From: Fistulifera solaris
Taxonomy: Eukaryota > Bacillariophyta > Bacillariophyceae > Naviculales > Stauroneidaceae
Direction of reading: 5' to 3'
Assembly (NCBI GenBank): GCA_030295235.1
Contig: AP026125.1
Location: forward strand, 1,550,001 to 1,614,000
Length of the DNA: 64,000 nt
Below are positions 9,022-20,751 of the stretch, piece after piece. Below the pieces are notes generated by a model. It did no database searches. It saw only the letters and a program-made list of their open reading frames with translations, and had not been told where the DNA came from. Every line of letters starts with the position of its first letter. Position 1 is the first letter of the stretch. The position numbers and the translations under genes were made by a program.

Positions 9022-12000
9022 CGCTTATAAGCGTGGTGTTTAGTTGATTCAAGTCAAGAGATAAGCGAGCAAGATGGCTGAAACGGAAGGAGAGCGATTC
9101 AAGACGCTGAGCTACTATCCCCTGAACGACGCGATTGCGGAGACTTCGTACGATGATTGGATTTACAAGACGAAGTCGCATGTGACGAAGAAGGGATGGA
9201 GCAAGCCGTTCGACGAGCCGGATACCGATTCCAAGTCGAGAGGAAGCGACAGCAGAGGGTGCATTGGACGATGTCAAGTTGATGTATCGGTGCAATGTCG
9301 AAGTCTACGACCATTTGGTTATCGCGTGGGAAGGAGTTCCGTTGGGTTTGGTGAAAAGGGCCGAGGGAGATGCAAGAGAGGCATTCCGCCTTTTGGACCA
9401 AAAGTACGCACGGAATTCAGAAGAAGATCTCGCGGAGGCATTGTCGGAGTTCAATGCGTGCAAGTTGGAGTCAAAAGGGTCGATCCGGACAAGTGGTTCG
9501 TCGAGCTCGACCGTCGAAACAATCGTCTCCGTGCCATCGGACCGCGTTCACGCCAAGGGAAGCCAAGAAATGAAAGCGCACTACATGGGAAATCTCCCGC
9601 CGGGATATGAGGACGTGATTACGAAGCTCAGTGGACGATTGAGCGAGTACGAAGTCGCCGATATCGAGAGAGAGATTCGAAGCAAGTGGAAGCGCCGATC
9701 ACAAGCCAAGCGGCGGCGTTATCGAAAAAGAAAAAGAAAAAGAGAAAAAATCATGCATTAAACGTCGAGAAGGGCAAAGGAGGCTTCAAGGGTTTCAAGA
9801 AGTTCAAAGGAAGGTGCCGCAAGTGCGGGCATCAAGGTCACAAGGCTGCCGATTGCAAAAGTGACAAGAAGAAAGTTTGTTTTGAGTGCGGCGAGGAAGG
9901 TCACTTCGCGCGACTGTCCCAAGAAAGGGGGCGGAAACAACAAGGATCGCCGAGACAAGGACATGAACATGTTTGTCGGAATGTGTCATGAAGTTGGAAA
10001 CTTTTTTGGAGCGGTTGACCACAAGGAAAGGTTTCTCCTCGACAGCGGCGCAACTTGTCATGTCGTGACGGATGAGAAAATGTTAAACGACGTTTTGCGA
10101 GTTGATGAAACGTTGATGGTCGGAGACGGCAATGAAGTTCAAGTTCAAAAAGTCGGAACGCTGTTGCTTGATACTCTTCACGGTACTATGAAGTTGTCGG
10201 ACGTGAAGGTGGCGCCGACATTCGCCAAGAACATCATCAGTACTGTCGCTTGTCGAGAAAGGAAACAAGATTGAAATGTCTCGCAGCAAGATGACCATTA
10301 CGGATGCTACTGGGAAAAGCGTTATCGAGATTCCGAAGAATAACCGGTCATTGTACTACTTGACGGGGACGCCAATTGTCGGCAGTAGTGAACGCTGTGC
10401 AAAAGGTCAAGACGATGGACATCAACCATGCTCACGAGCTGTACGGACATCTCAGTAATAATCCGTTGCAGAGTCTCGCGAGGCAATTGGGGCTTAAGTT
10501 GACCGGAACCAAGTCGAATTGCGAAGCTTGCGTCTACGCGAAGGCAAAAGCTAAGGCGGTTTGCAAGAGTACAAGTGTGAAGGCTACTCAAAAGGGTGAA
10601 CGGTTGTTTATTGACTTGAGTGGGCCATACAAGAAGTCGCTCGGGCAGAGCACTTACTGGATTCTCATTGTCGACGATTTTACGCGCAAGGCGTGGAGTT
10701 TCTTCGCTTCGCAAAAGTCGATGATCAAGAAAGTTATGGAGGAGTTTCTCGAAAGACTTAAGGGTTTCAAGGATGTGAACGTCAAGTACGTTCGTTGTGA
10801 TAATTCGGGCGAGAACGAGAAACAGCTTCGATCGGTTTGCGAGCCTCGCGGAATCACAATGGAGTTCACGGCACCTCATACACCGCAAATGAATGGGGTA
10901 GTGGAGCGGAAGTTTGTGTCACTTCGGCGACAAGGCATTGGCAATGATGTTGGCTGCAAGGTTGAGTGACGAACATCAAGGGAAGTTGTGGACGGAAGCA
11001 GTCAACACTGCGACCAAGTTGGATAACGCCGTGCCGAACAAGAATATTCCGACAAGTCCTGATTACGAGTGGTACGGCGAGCATCCAAGTTTCCTCAAGC
11101 ATTTGGTTCAGTGGGGTCGAATTGGCTATGTGACGATTCGAACGAAGCAGCCAAAGCTCGAGAAGAAAGCGATGAAGTGCGTCATGGTCGGATATGCCGA
11201 TGACCATTCGGGCGACACATACCGCTTTTACAAGCCGGACAGCGACACGATCATTCTCTCCCGCGATGTTGTTTGGGATGAGTGGCACGGTGCGAGCGAT
11301 AATGTTCCCAAGGCTTTGACGATGTTTGCCGAAGATATGATGATCGATATCGAGGATGATCAGATTGGGGAGGACGAACCCAACTGGGTCTCTGTCAGGC
11401 CGATTGTTCTTCGGAAGTCGATGTCGAAGCAGGGAGGAAGGATATCGGTGTTGGTGTTCAAGAAGCGTTGGATAACGGTTGCTGCAGGTGGTGACGACGA
11501 AGAGTCGGAAGTCGAAGAAGCCCCAGCCGAAGCAACCGAAACAACACCGGATGCTCCACCATCGACTCGACAAGTTACAAGTCGGTTGGTTCGTGAGATG
11601 GCGAAGTTGAACACATCTTACAATCCAACGGGAGTCGGAGAACAACATGCAGTCTTCAATACGATCGATGTGCAAGAGGCGTTCCTCGATGCGGCGCTTT
11701 GTGTCTTCACAGTTGAGTTGGCGTCTGACCCGGGCGCGCCGAAGACTGTAAAGGAAGCGCTGTCGGGACCGCAAAGGAAGGAATGGAAGGCCGCAATGAA
11801 ACAAGAGATCGAGAATTTTCTCAAGAGGAAGGCTTGGAAGAAAGTCAGTCGAAAGAAAATGAAGAAAAGAAATAGAAAGCCGATCAGTCCGAAGTGGATT
11901 TTCAAATTGAAAAACGAGGTTTCGGTTTTCACTTCAAAGCTTCGAACGTGCGCGTGGCTTCGTACAGATTCCAGGAGTCGACTTCACTTTGACTCACTCT

Positions 12001-13266
12001 CCAGTTGCATCCGATATGTCCGTTCGGATGGTGTTGGCCGTTGTACTCTACATGTGGAAGAGGAACTGGCGAGCAGAGTGTATTGACGTTGAAGCGGCAT
12101 TCCTTGAAGCGGGCTTAGATGAGGAAGTCTACTTGGAATGGCCCTACGGACTTGTGGAGTTTGGTTACATTACTGAGGAAGAAGCAAAGGAGTACATCAT
12201 TCTATTGGAGAGGGCAATGTACGGGCTTGTACAGAGTCCACGACAGTACTTTTTGCTCTTCGCGGCGGTTTTGAAGCAACTTGGCTTGATCCAAAGGGCG
12301 GCAGATCCCTGTGTTTGGTATAAAGTTGCCGATGGAGAAACTGTCTTGATAGTTGTTGTTTATGTCGATGATTGCATTCTTGCTGGCAGTCAGAAGGAGA
12401 TCAACTGGTTCAAGACAGAGATCAAGAATCGTTTCAACATCGTGGAGCTTGGGCCTATCAAGAAACACTTGGGAGTCTGGTACGAAAGGAAGTCGGATTG
12501 GATCTCGGAATACTACGAAATGCGAATGGATGACTACAAAGACGATATCATTCGAGACTGGGTTGAATTGTATGGAGACGTGAAGCCACTGGCTAGTTCG
12601 GAAGGTAGCCCGAATGTTCCAACGCTACGAGAGAACTTGCGATGTTTATGGATGCACCTGGACCCGAACATTGAAGTCGATGAAGCGTTTGGTTGGATAT
12701 CTCGCACACACGGATGTTCATTTGAAGCTTCGAACTCCGAAAGACCTAAAGGTGTACGCTTGGGTGGATTCGAACTTCGCGACGAACAAGGAAACGAGAC
12801 GAAGCGTGACTGGTTACGTCGTCACGATTGGTGGATGCTTGTGCTCAGTATCGAGCAAACTGCAGCCGTCTGTTACACTTTCGAGCACAGAGGCAGAGTA
12901 CTACGCGGCGTCCACGTGTGCTACGGATATCAAGTTCCTACAAATGCTATTTGAAGAAGTGTTTCCAGCGGAAAAAGTTCGACCTGCTACTTTATTCGAA
13001 GATAACACTGGAGCGATCTTTCTCATGGAGAATCAAGTAGTTGGGAACCGGACCAAACACATCGATATTCGCATGCATCATATTCGAGAGATGATGTCAA
13101 AGGATGGCGAAAAGGAAGCAAGACTTGTTGTCAAGTTCACGCGTTCGGATGACAACTTGGCAGACTTGGAAACCAAGAACGTGACCGAGAAGATTCATGG
13201 TCACTTGGCACCGATCATGCGTGAAGGATTGATGCAAGAACTTATCTCCGCAGCCGACAGGGAGGA

Positions 13267-13692
13267 TGTCAAGAATCGAAGTCGTTCGAGTCCCGAGTGA
13301 GTGTCGGACTGGCAGAGATACGACAAGAGAGATTCAACTGTTTGTTTTATGGAACGGTAGATTCCCGAATCTGGTTGTGGGATTACCATGGATATTCGAA
13401 GATTGTGTTTGCATGATGAGATATATGATCACTGGTTAGGTGGAGCTATATATTCGAGGGAGGATTCATTAAAGATTTAGTAAAGATTCTCGGGCGATCT
13501 TGGATGGAGATTTGATACGATTCGGAGACGAGAATCAGGAGGAAATGGATGAATTCTAGTTTGTAGTTGGCTTCGCCATTAATCTGTAAAGTGTTGTTTG
13601 AGAGCAGTTAGTTTGCCTTCAATAGTTTTTCCGTCTGAGGTGAAGATCCTGGATAGCCGGAAACAGTACAGACCGCGGTAGAAAATCTAACA
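13267..13692 (+). repeat. 3' LTR of the copia element
   Basis: 426 bp, with one substitution and one single-base length difference from the 5' LTR. It is preceded by a short purine tract (CAGGGAGGA) that fits a polypurine tract and is followed by the second copy of the CCGTCG duplication. Confidence 0.95.
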
Positions 13693-13797
13693 CCGTCGCA
13701 CTTCAAACATTATTACTACGTACATTGCAACACAAGCGCAACCGTTCCGGCACGAAAGTATTACTGTTGATTTCATTAACACTGAATCTTTGGCAAC

Positions 13798-15088
13798 ATG
13801 AGTAAGTGAGAAGAACCTGGTGTTTTGTGTCATCTCTTTTCGGATCGAAAGATCGCTGACGTTTGTGTACCTCCATAGTGGACGAATGGCAGAGACGTAT
13901 GAAGGAGGAGAAGGAAAAGGAAAGGTTAAAACAAAAGGAATCGGCAGAGATGCTGCAGGGATATCGGTAACGATATCCGCTGAAGCGGATAGGAAATTAA
14001 AGGCGATGAAAGAAGAGGAAAGGAAAAAGCAGCAAGAAACGGCTAAAATCTTGCAGGGATACAGAAGCTCTGGAATCAGCGAAGAAGAGCGCAAGCTAAA
14101 AGCCATGAAAGAAGAGGAACGAAAGAAACAACAGGAAGCTGAATCTTTGCTTCGTAGCTTCAAAAAGACAGAAGAACCGGATGCCAAAGCAAGACCCCAA
14201 AAACGAGAAGAGCATGCATACCCTGAGCCTGTGAATAAATCGCCTTTGCAGCAGAACGATATAACATACATTTCGCCCTGGATCCGTTGCTGAAAGAAAG
14301 AAATCATTCAGCTCGCAATATCAACCATCGGTTAATGATCTCACTGGTTCACCGAAGTCGAAGAGTTTGCACGGCGTTCCTTTATTAGAGGTAGTAGGCG
14401 AAGAAGCAATTCACGGAGACACCAATCAATACATCGAAAATGTTGGTGATGATACAACGACGCTAGTTGAGCCAGAACCCGGAAACCTTGTGCATGATGT
14501 CGATGCAGAAACGGACGTTATTGGGATTGCACAAGCCGAAGAATACTCAGCCGTACAATCCACTTTGGAAGACGCAAACAATGACGAATTAGAGAGTGTC
14601 CAAAATGCAGCTCAAGAAATGTCAAACGATCCTATTACTGAAGAGCCCGCCGAATATCGTTTTGATGTGTACTTTTCGTTTGGAATAATAACAGATAAAG
14701 GCAACCCAACACTTGGCACCTACATGAGCGCGGTGAGCGAAGTAATGCGAGAAAAGATTCCAAGAGACGATTCGACAATAAAGATTCGCTTTGATCCTAG
14801 TTATCAGCCGTATGTCGTTGATGAGAAGTTAGATAGTAAGATTTGGAGTGCGAAATGCTTCTATTGCGTGTAGTGTGATATCTTGCTAACGACGCTAATT
14901 TCTTTCGCACAGACAACTATGTTGACACACGAAATCGTCCCGATATTCGTCGGTTAATTATTACTGCAGCTGTACCATTGATATTATCAGCAGGAGTCAG
15001 TAAAGAAGAAGCGCAACAGGTCGCAACCTCCGCTTTAGCCGAGGCCATTCGATCTCAAACCTTTTTAAATTTGCTTGGGAAACAGTAA
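13798..15088 (+). CDS. Lys/Glu-rich coiled-coil protein with internal repeats, three exons
   Basis: Proposed exons are 13798-13801, 13879-14835 and 14913-15088, with two 77-bp introns (GTAAGT...CATAG and GTAAGA...CACAG). The protein begins MMDEWQRRMKEEKEKERLKQ and contains repeated units of the type RKLKAMKEEERKKQQE...LQGYR, predicting long charged helices. An acidic middle and a folded C-terminal part (YRFDVYFSFGIITDKGNP ... DTRNRPDIRRLIITAAVPLI) follow. Two frame switches lie at homopolymers: a GG at 13966-13967, seemingly one G short, inside an 8-bp-arm inverted repeat, and a CCC at 14276-14278, seemingly one C long. Corrected, it has 378 residues. No family was recognised. The copia element ends about 100 bp upstream of the ATG, so its promoter may be affected. 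Confidence 0.7.
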
Positions 15089-15494
15089 CGCCATAAACCA
15101 AACTTATTCACTTAAGACGCTGACTGACTATTCTAGTTACCTGCTATAGTTTCTGTGGGATTTTCGATTAGGTCCGCATGCGGAATGGTTTCGAATGATT
15201 TCATACACTGCTTAACGGACCTAAAACCACGTCAGCGCATCACACGGTACTCACTCGTCCGTCGTCCGTCGTCCGTCGACCCTGTGCTTTTGCTGACTGC
15301 TGACGCACCTCGGTTATTAAAGAGACCCGGAGGATCGCAGCTTGAAGGATCGCGTGTTCAAGAGCCAAGAACCTCGCTTTCTCTGCCAACAGGCAACGGC
15401 GAAAACCGCCCATCATTTACCTTGTTGTTGCGATAAAAGGAAAAGACCCTTAGAAAAGTTTCCTGCTGATTAACACTATTGAAAACGAAAGAAC
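15089..15494. other. Intergenic stretch with a short tandem repeat
   Basis: 0.4 kb upstream of the sigma factor gene. It holds a CGTCCGT-type tandem repeat, about three units, near 15258-15280. No gene was seen. Confidence 0.45.
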
Positions 15495-17404
15495 ATGCAC
15501 ACAATACATTTAGAAAGACATCAACAATTATCAAGGAAACGGCGGCTCCCCGTGCAGCTTGTTGTAGCTGCCATGTTACTACAAGGATCGGCAGGGTTGG
15601 CGGTCGCCACCAAACACCCACGACAAGCTACTCGAAAACGAACTGCTATGGCTCGTATCAGCGAAGTGCAGCCGGTCGAACCTCGCTCGAGTTCTACGGA
15701 GCAGCGGCGGACAGAGGCTTACAAGGCGATGGATCGCAACAAAGTTAAATCTGCCTTGCAAGATGCCAATGTCCTCGAGCTGCTATCGGATCAATTTTTA
15801 TACCCGTCGTCTCCAAACCGCCCGAAAGGTCGACCTGAATATGTTCCTGGTGCTATGAGGCACGAAACGATGCAACGATTCCGTGAGCGACAGGAAGCGT
15901 TGGAGCAAGTTTCGAAAAAAGCAAACCGTGAGTGACGCTGAAGCAGCAGCTATTGTTCCCTTTTTGAACGAGATGGTGGAGCAAAAATCAGCGCAAAAAA
16001 CAAAAAGGAAATCTGGTGTGAAAGGCGCTACTTCAGAAGTGGATGACGAGAAGGAGGCGACCACGACCACGCGGAAACGTTTCGTCAAAAACTTGCCGAA
16101 ACGAAAAGACACGGAGCAAGCCAATCTGGATCATGAAGAATTCTCCAAACGTGCGAAAAATGTGAATGGTATGAATCTCCATCAATATTACAGAACTGCT
16201 CTACTTACTTCAGAGGAGGAATATTCGCTGGGAATGAAGATTACGTTCATGGTTAATTGTGAGCAAGTCCACAATGGACTTGCGTCTGAGCTTTCGAGAT
16301 TACCAACCTTCGTTGAATGGGCAGAAGCATGTGGCTTCACGGACGAAGATCCAAGCTACGTTCCAGCGCTGGGAGATGAGCAATTACGACCCGCGGGGAG
16401 CGAAACGATGTTCGAAGAACTTGACCCTGGAACGTTTGTCGGAAACGGGTTGGCCGTCGAAGTCGGGCCAGGCCGCGGGAGGGGCCGCGCCCAGAAACCT
16501 TTACCTACGAAGCTGAAAGACTTTTACGATGATAGCGAAGTTCGCTCTGAAGATGTCAAGAAACGCCCGAAAAAGTCGTTACAGCCCATAAATCGCGGCA
16601 CTGTTACCGATTTCATTGAGTTGATGATGACGTGTCGCGAAGCGAAGCAGAAAATGGTGCAGAGCAATATGAGACTGGTGGTAAGTATTGCACGCAAGTA
16701 TTCAAATGTTGGGGTCGGGCTGCAGGATCTCATACAAGAGGGGGAGCTTGGGTCTTTCGCGGGCCGCCGAAAAATTTGATCCGAAGAAAGGCTTCAAATT
16801 TTCTACTTATGCATCATGGTGGATCCAGCAGGCCGTCTTTCGTTCGATTGCGTACCATTCCCGGACCATCCGTTTGCCAGTTCACGTTCATAACCTCTTG
16901 AATCGAGTGCGGAAAATGAAGAATGCATTGCAAGGGGAGCTTGGGAGAGTTCCAACCAATGAGGAACTTGCTGCAGAGTTAGGAATGTCGGTTCAAAAGT
17001 TTAACAAAATGATCCATTTGACAAGACGTTCTATTTCACTCGAGTCGCCTAAATACCAGAGCAACCCAAAAGATCTTGGCCATGAAAGCGAGGATTTGAT
17101 TGTGGATACAATTACAGCCAGCTCGACGGAGATCGAGTCCGCCCCTGAGAAGCAAGTTGATCAAGGTCTGTTTCATAACGATTTGAAAGAAATGCTCACT
17201 ATACTTGACGACGATGAACGCAGCGTCATCATGTCACGGTACGGTTTGGAGGACGGTTTAACACGAACAGTGACAGCGGTTGCGGCTGAAATGAAACGTT
17301 CCAAAGCGTGGGTGCGTTCGCAAGAATGCAGAGCTCTTCGGAAATTGCGTCGACCTTGGTACGAAAAGAAGCTTCGAGAACACCAAAATGCTTTAGCTTC
17401 GTAA
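15495..17404 (+). CDS. Plastid RNA polymerase sigma-70 factor, frame broken twice at homopolymers
   Basis: The N-terminus ([19 protein letters not shown] then [19 protein letters not shown]) resembles a signal peptide followed by a basic transit region, fitting import into a complex plastid. Sigma region 2 is complete: [45 protein letters not shown] and [19 protein letters not shown]. Region 3 ([19 protein letters not shown]) and region 4 ([13 protein letters not shown] ... [17 protein letters not shown]) follow. Frame switches lie at a 6-base A run (15915-15920) and a 5-base G run (16740-16744), each apparently one base long; corrected length is 635 residues. It should direct the plastid-encoded polymerase to -10/-35 promoters. 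Downstream of it lies a minus-strand 5S gene. Confidence 0.92.
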
Positions 17405-17738
17405 CGAATGGTTCTTTGTGTAGAATAAAATAGAGGAACAATAACAAATTTTTTCTTTTCTTTCGATCAGTTTCTTTCGCAGGCGGGACATAGAGTGACT
17501 TGGAAATTTTGCTGGCAAACGCATGACATGCATCATGGAAGTTGCAGAAGGTAAAGTCGAGACCTATTTAAAAACCTATAGCTTATAGCAGCTCTTCTCT
17601 TGAAAGTATATGATCATAGCCATCTGGACTCTTCAGCTAGCGGTGCAGAAGATCGATCATACGTCCTAACCTTTTTAAAACTAAAACTTAGACTGTACCA
17701 AAACTAGCTCATTGGTACAGGTGTTGGCATTCAAATCG
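17405..17738. other. Intergenic stretch between sigma factor and 5S gene
   Basis: 0.33 kb, convergent arrangement. On the minus strand the first T4 runs downstream of the 5S gene occur near 17694-17704 and could act as RNA polymerase III stops. Nothing else was seen. Confidence 0.4.
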
Positions 17739-17861
17739 TCAAAGAACAACACCCGGGATTCCAACGTGGTCCCCCACCGTAGTACTAACTGGGCCTGACG
17801 ATGCTTACCTTCGCTGAGCAGACGGGAAGCGGTGCTGTAATCGTAGTATGGTCTTTTTTGA
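17739..17861 (-). rRNA. 5S ribosomal RNA (possibly a diverged copy)
   Basis: Read on the minus strand the 5S landmarks appear in order: CCATACTACG, GCACCGCTTCCCGTCTGCTC, AAGGTAAGCATCG (the box A position), GGCCCAGTTAGTACT, GGTGGGGGACCACG (box C position) and GGAATCCCGGGTG. The ends can pair as helix I (5' TCAAA with 3' TTTGA), giving 123 nt. Some positions that are very conserved elsewhere differ, for example AGGTAAGC for AGTTAAGC and GGTGGGGGACC for GGATGGGTGACC. It may therefore be a diverged or inactive copy. It is transcribed by RNA polymerase III if active. It lies alone between protein genes, not in an rDNA repeat. Confidence 0.78.
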
Positions 17862-17904
17862 TAATTCTTCTAACTGAAACTTCATTCTAGGTCTATGACG
17901 CGGG

Positions 17905-18654
17905 GTGTTGGTTTACGTAAGCCAATACTGGATTGTACAGTAGTCATGATCCGAACAACAAAGGGTTCCGTTTTGCGTCTCTCGCATCCGTCCATCGTCA
18001 TTCAACTGCGAAATATCATTAGAATTACGGGTAAGTAAAGTCGCAACAATGATGATTCTGAACTACTTGTTAAGAGTTTCTTTTATTTGTCACGTCGAAA
18101 ATCCGAGGATCGACAGCTTGAATTTTTACTATGAAACAGAGTGTTGGTTTACGCCAGCCAAGACTGGATTGTACAGTAGTCATGAACCGAACAACAAAGG
18201 GTTCCGTTTTGCGTCTCTCACATCCGTCCATTGTCATTCAACTGCGAAATATCATTAGAATTACGGGTAAGTAAAGTCGCAACAATGATGATTCTGAACT
18301 ACTTGTTAAGAGTTTCTTTTATTTGTCACGTCGAAAATCCGAGGATCGACAGCTTGAATTTTTACTATGAAACAGAGTGTTGGTTTACGCCAGCCAAGAC
18401 TGGATTGTACAGTAGTCATGAACCGAACAACAAAGGGTTCCGTTTTGCGTCTCTCGCATCCATCCATTGTCATTCAACTGCGAATATAATTTTTATTAAC
18501 GGGTAAGTAAAGTCGCAACAATGATGATTTTGAACTACTTGTTAAGAGTTTCTTTTATTTGTCACGTCGAAAATCCGAGGATCGACAGCTTGAATTTTTA
18601 CTATGAAACAGAGTGTTGGTTTACGCCAGCCAAGACTGGATTGTACAGTAGTCA
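17905..18654. repeat. 236-bp tandem array, about 3.2 copies
   Basis: The word GTGTTGGTTTACG recurs at 17905, 18141, 18377 and 18613, exactly 236 bp apart. The second and third units are nearly identical. The first starts with a variant (GTAAGCC for GCCAGCC) and the last is cut short at GTACAGTAGTCA. Each full unit holds a small CCAGCC...GACTGG hairpin and the motif GGGTAAGTAAAG, a perfect 5' splice-site consensus. An open frame of about 69 codons recurs in each unit, but its ends simply follow the repeat, so I do not call it a gene. The array sits 44 bp from the 5' end of the 5S gene. Confidence 0.92.
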
Positions 18655-18835
18655 GCATTTAATCAGACGGAGATTCTGACAATGATATACATACATCGGT
18701 AGAAAAGCTGAGGCCGATCGACGAATGAATGATTTTTTGTTGCTTCTAGTCTATTGCTATTTCTCCGTCGTTATTACATCATAATCTCTCTCTGCGCTTT
18801 GTTCACCGTTATCCTTGCCAACGTATCACTTGACT

Positions 18836-19144
18836 ATGAGCACCAGCGAGAATGTTCAATACGTCAAACTAGTATCTGCTGAGGGGCATGAGTTCTTCCT
18901 CGACAAGGAAGTCGCAATTTCTTCAAGCAAAACAATTCGTCTCATGCTGGAAGGATCTTTTCGAGAAGCTCAAGACAATGTCATACGGTTGCCCGACCTA
19001 GCTGGATACGTCTTAGAGCGTGTCGTAAAGTATATGCATTACAAGGCGCAATATCGCGATTCGACGGCACGAATCCCCGAATTTATTATCGAGCCAGAAG
19101 TTGCAATGGAGCTCATTATTGCAGCGAAGTATCTTGATTGCTGA
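18836..19144 (+). CDS. ELOC: Elongin C (SKP1/BTB-fold adaptor)
   Basis: 102 residues, single exon, starting at the ATG of MSTSENVQYVKLVSAEGHEF. The protein matches elongin C along its whole length: VKLVSAEGHEFFLDKEVAI, then SSSKTIRLMLEG, the helix block VLERVVKYMHYKAQY, and the terminal MELIIAAKYLDC. Elongin C binds BC-box proteins and cullins to form ubiquitin ligases, and with elongins A and B aids RNA polymerase II elongation. Length is close to the usual 110-112 residues. Codons upstream of this ATG are in frame but start with TTG, so the ATG at 18836 is preferred. Confidence 0.93.
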   Translation: MSTSENVQYVKLVSAEGHEFFLDKEVAISSSKTIRLMLEGSFREAQDNVIRLPDLAGYVLERVVKYMHYKAQYRDSTARIPEFIIEPEVAMELIIAAKYLDC

Positions 19145-19227
19145 AATTGAATGATTCTTGCAGCCAAGTGGGCTTTCCTCCAGACTAGACTACGTAAACT
19201 AATCAGTTGATAAAACGGTCTTATCGA

Positions 19228-20343
19228 TTATAGATGTTGCTGCTTTTCGATCAGCGGTAGCATGATTCTTAAATGATCGCTAGCAGTCTTTGTGTTCTCA
19301 ATTTTGTGGGTAATCGAAAACCAAGGGGACTTGAGCAAGATATTAGCCGGCATGCGTTGCTCTGTAATAAAGGTGTGAGGCCTTTATTTCCGATCCAATG
19401 AATTACACACGAGTCGTCATGAGCGAACAATCAACTTACCAGGGTCGGCATGCAAAGAGCATTCAATGATTTCTTTCAAACCGGAATGACACTCAAAGGA
19501 AAGAAGTTCATTAACATCAGACTCTTCCACTGTCACGAGCAGGTCCACAAGAGAATCAATCTTTGAAAAGGGATGCCTGCCGGTCACGCACTCGTAGACA
19601 ACCAAGCCAAAGCTCCATATATCACTAAGACGCCCATAGGACTTGGTCAAGCGCTCGGGTGCCATGTATTTTGCTGTTCCGAGTACAGTCGAATTGAGGG
19701 TATGTTCCCCGAGCGAAGCCATGCCAGCGTCACACAATTTTACTTCCCCATCGGAATTCAGCAATACGTTTGCCGGCTTTAAATCACGATGCATGATGCC
19801 TTTTTCGTGCAGATCTCTCAAGCCCAGCAAGATCTGATACGCGATGGGAGCCACCATAGCCTCTTTCATGGCCTTCGTTTGCTGTATTATAGCATCCAAG
19901 GAGCCTAAATTCATGTACTCGAGGACCATCGTGACATGAGTTTCTTCCAGGTAAGCGCCATAGAGCCTTATTATGTGATCACTTTGAACTTTCGTCAATG
20001 CTTTTAACTCTCTCACGAGCATACTACGTCTTTCTGAAGAACCGCTGATCACTCGAAAATCTTTTACGGCGACCGTCAAAACTTCATCGTTCTTTCTTGT
20101 CCACAAACCTAAGCGTACTTCACTGAACGCCCCTTTCCCAATGATATGATCGAGCCGGAGAGATCCTGGAGCAAGCTCGCCTCGTGTCAAAGTTTCGCCC
20201 TCCAGTCGGAGAAAATCCGCACCGATGGTTACGCCTTCGTGACGAAAACATTCTTCATCCGAGTGATAAGAACAATTCAATTCTTCGGCTTCTGCATTTA
20301 TTGCGTCGATGTTCAGCGAAAGTATATCAATGCGCCTCGTCAT
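19228..20343 (-). CDS. MAPKK-like (STE7-type) protein kinase, two exons
   Basis: Exon 1 is 20343-19440 and exon 2 is 19361-19228, joined across a 78-bp intron (GTAAGTTGAT...TTACAG), giving 345 residues. Kinase landmarks: glycine loop IGKGAFSEVRLG, VAVKDF with the Lys, HRDLKPANVLLN catalytic loop, GTAKYMAPERL, and DIWSFGLVVYECVTGRHPF. Exon 2 supplies DPEQRMPANILLKSPWF, the subdomain XI end that is missing if the first exon is read on to its stop. The segment LGTAKYMAPERL and the Ser/Thr-containing activation loop resemble MAP2Ks. The magnesium motif reads DAG instead of DFG (KLCDAGMAS), which keeps the Asp. A start near the SET-gene promoter makes the two genes divergent. Confidence 0.87.
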
Positions 20344-20751
20344 TATTGTTATGGGAGGGGTTTGTCAATCGAAGGGATGGTACTGGTAAAGGAATTGTGA
20401 TCATGCTCGAAATCCGATGTCAATGTTGTAGCGAGTGTTGTTGTATGGTTGAAGTGCATGTTTTTTTTTATTATAGACGGGGGCAAAAAATGACGGGACT
20501 GGATACTCGTGTTTGATTAACCGTTTTTGACTCCTTTGGACTACAAGTATATAAGAAAAAGTATAGTTCTGCGACGGAACGGTTTTCTTTTCGTATGGCA
20601 AAACAAGTTCTTGGTTTTTTGAACACGCCACATTTTTTTCGGCATTCGGCATTGGGTGTTATAACTTTATTATAATCCTTACACGCGACGAAACAATCAT
20701 ACAAAGACGTGGGGATCGACGACTTTTTCAAATAATTAATTTATAAAGAGA
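20344..20751. promoter_or_regulatory. Shared promoter region between the kinase and SET genes
   Basis: 0.4 kb between divergent starts. It is AT-rich with a T9 run near 20461 and a TATAAG-like stretch near 20550. No gene was seen. Confidence 0.4.

Larger units (their letters stand above)
8595..13692 (+). mobile_element. Ty1/copia LTR retrotransposon (diatom CoDi type), young but broken
   Basis: A 5.1-kb element bounded by LTRs and a CCGTCG target-site duplication (8589-8594 and 13693-13698). Parts follow in Ty1/copia order. The gag region covers about 9070-9950 and has two CCHC zinc knuckles (CRKCGHQGHKAADC and CFECGEEGH). The protease lies near 10040 (LLDSGATCH). Integrase covers about 10420-10960 with an HHCC region and a catalytic core. 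Reverse transcriptase covers about 11880-12470 with the YVDD box. RNase H covers about 12750-13130. Integrase before reverse transcriptase places it in Ty1/copia rather than Ty3. The coding region is broken, with about eight interruptions of frame. The two LTRs differ at only two positions, so the insertion is very recent. Because host genes in the window also show single-base errors, part of the broken state may be technical. Confidence 0.95.

Noticed and set aside
17905-18654. U1 snRNA or box C/D snoRNA in the tandem unit
   Set aside because: The minus strand has a TACTTACC string and the plus strand an ATGATGA, but the other required parts (U1 loops, spaced D box) are missing.
19417-20343. 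Kinase ending at the first stop after exon 1
   Set aside because: A GTAAGT donor precedes that end, and exon 2 gives the missing conserved subdomain XI in frame.
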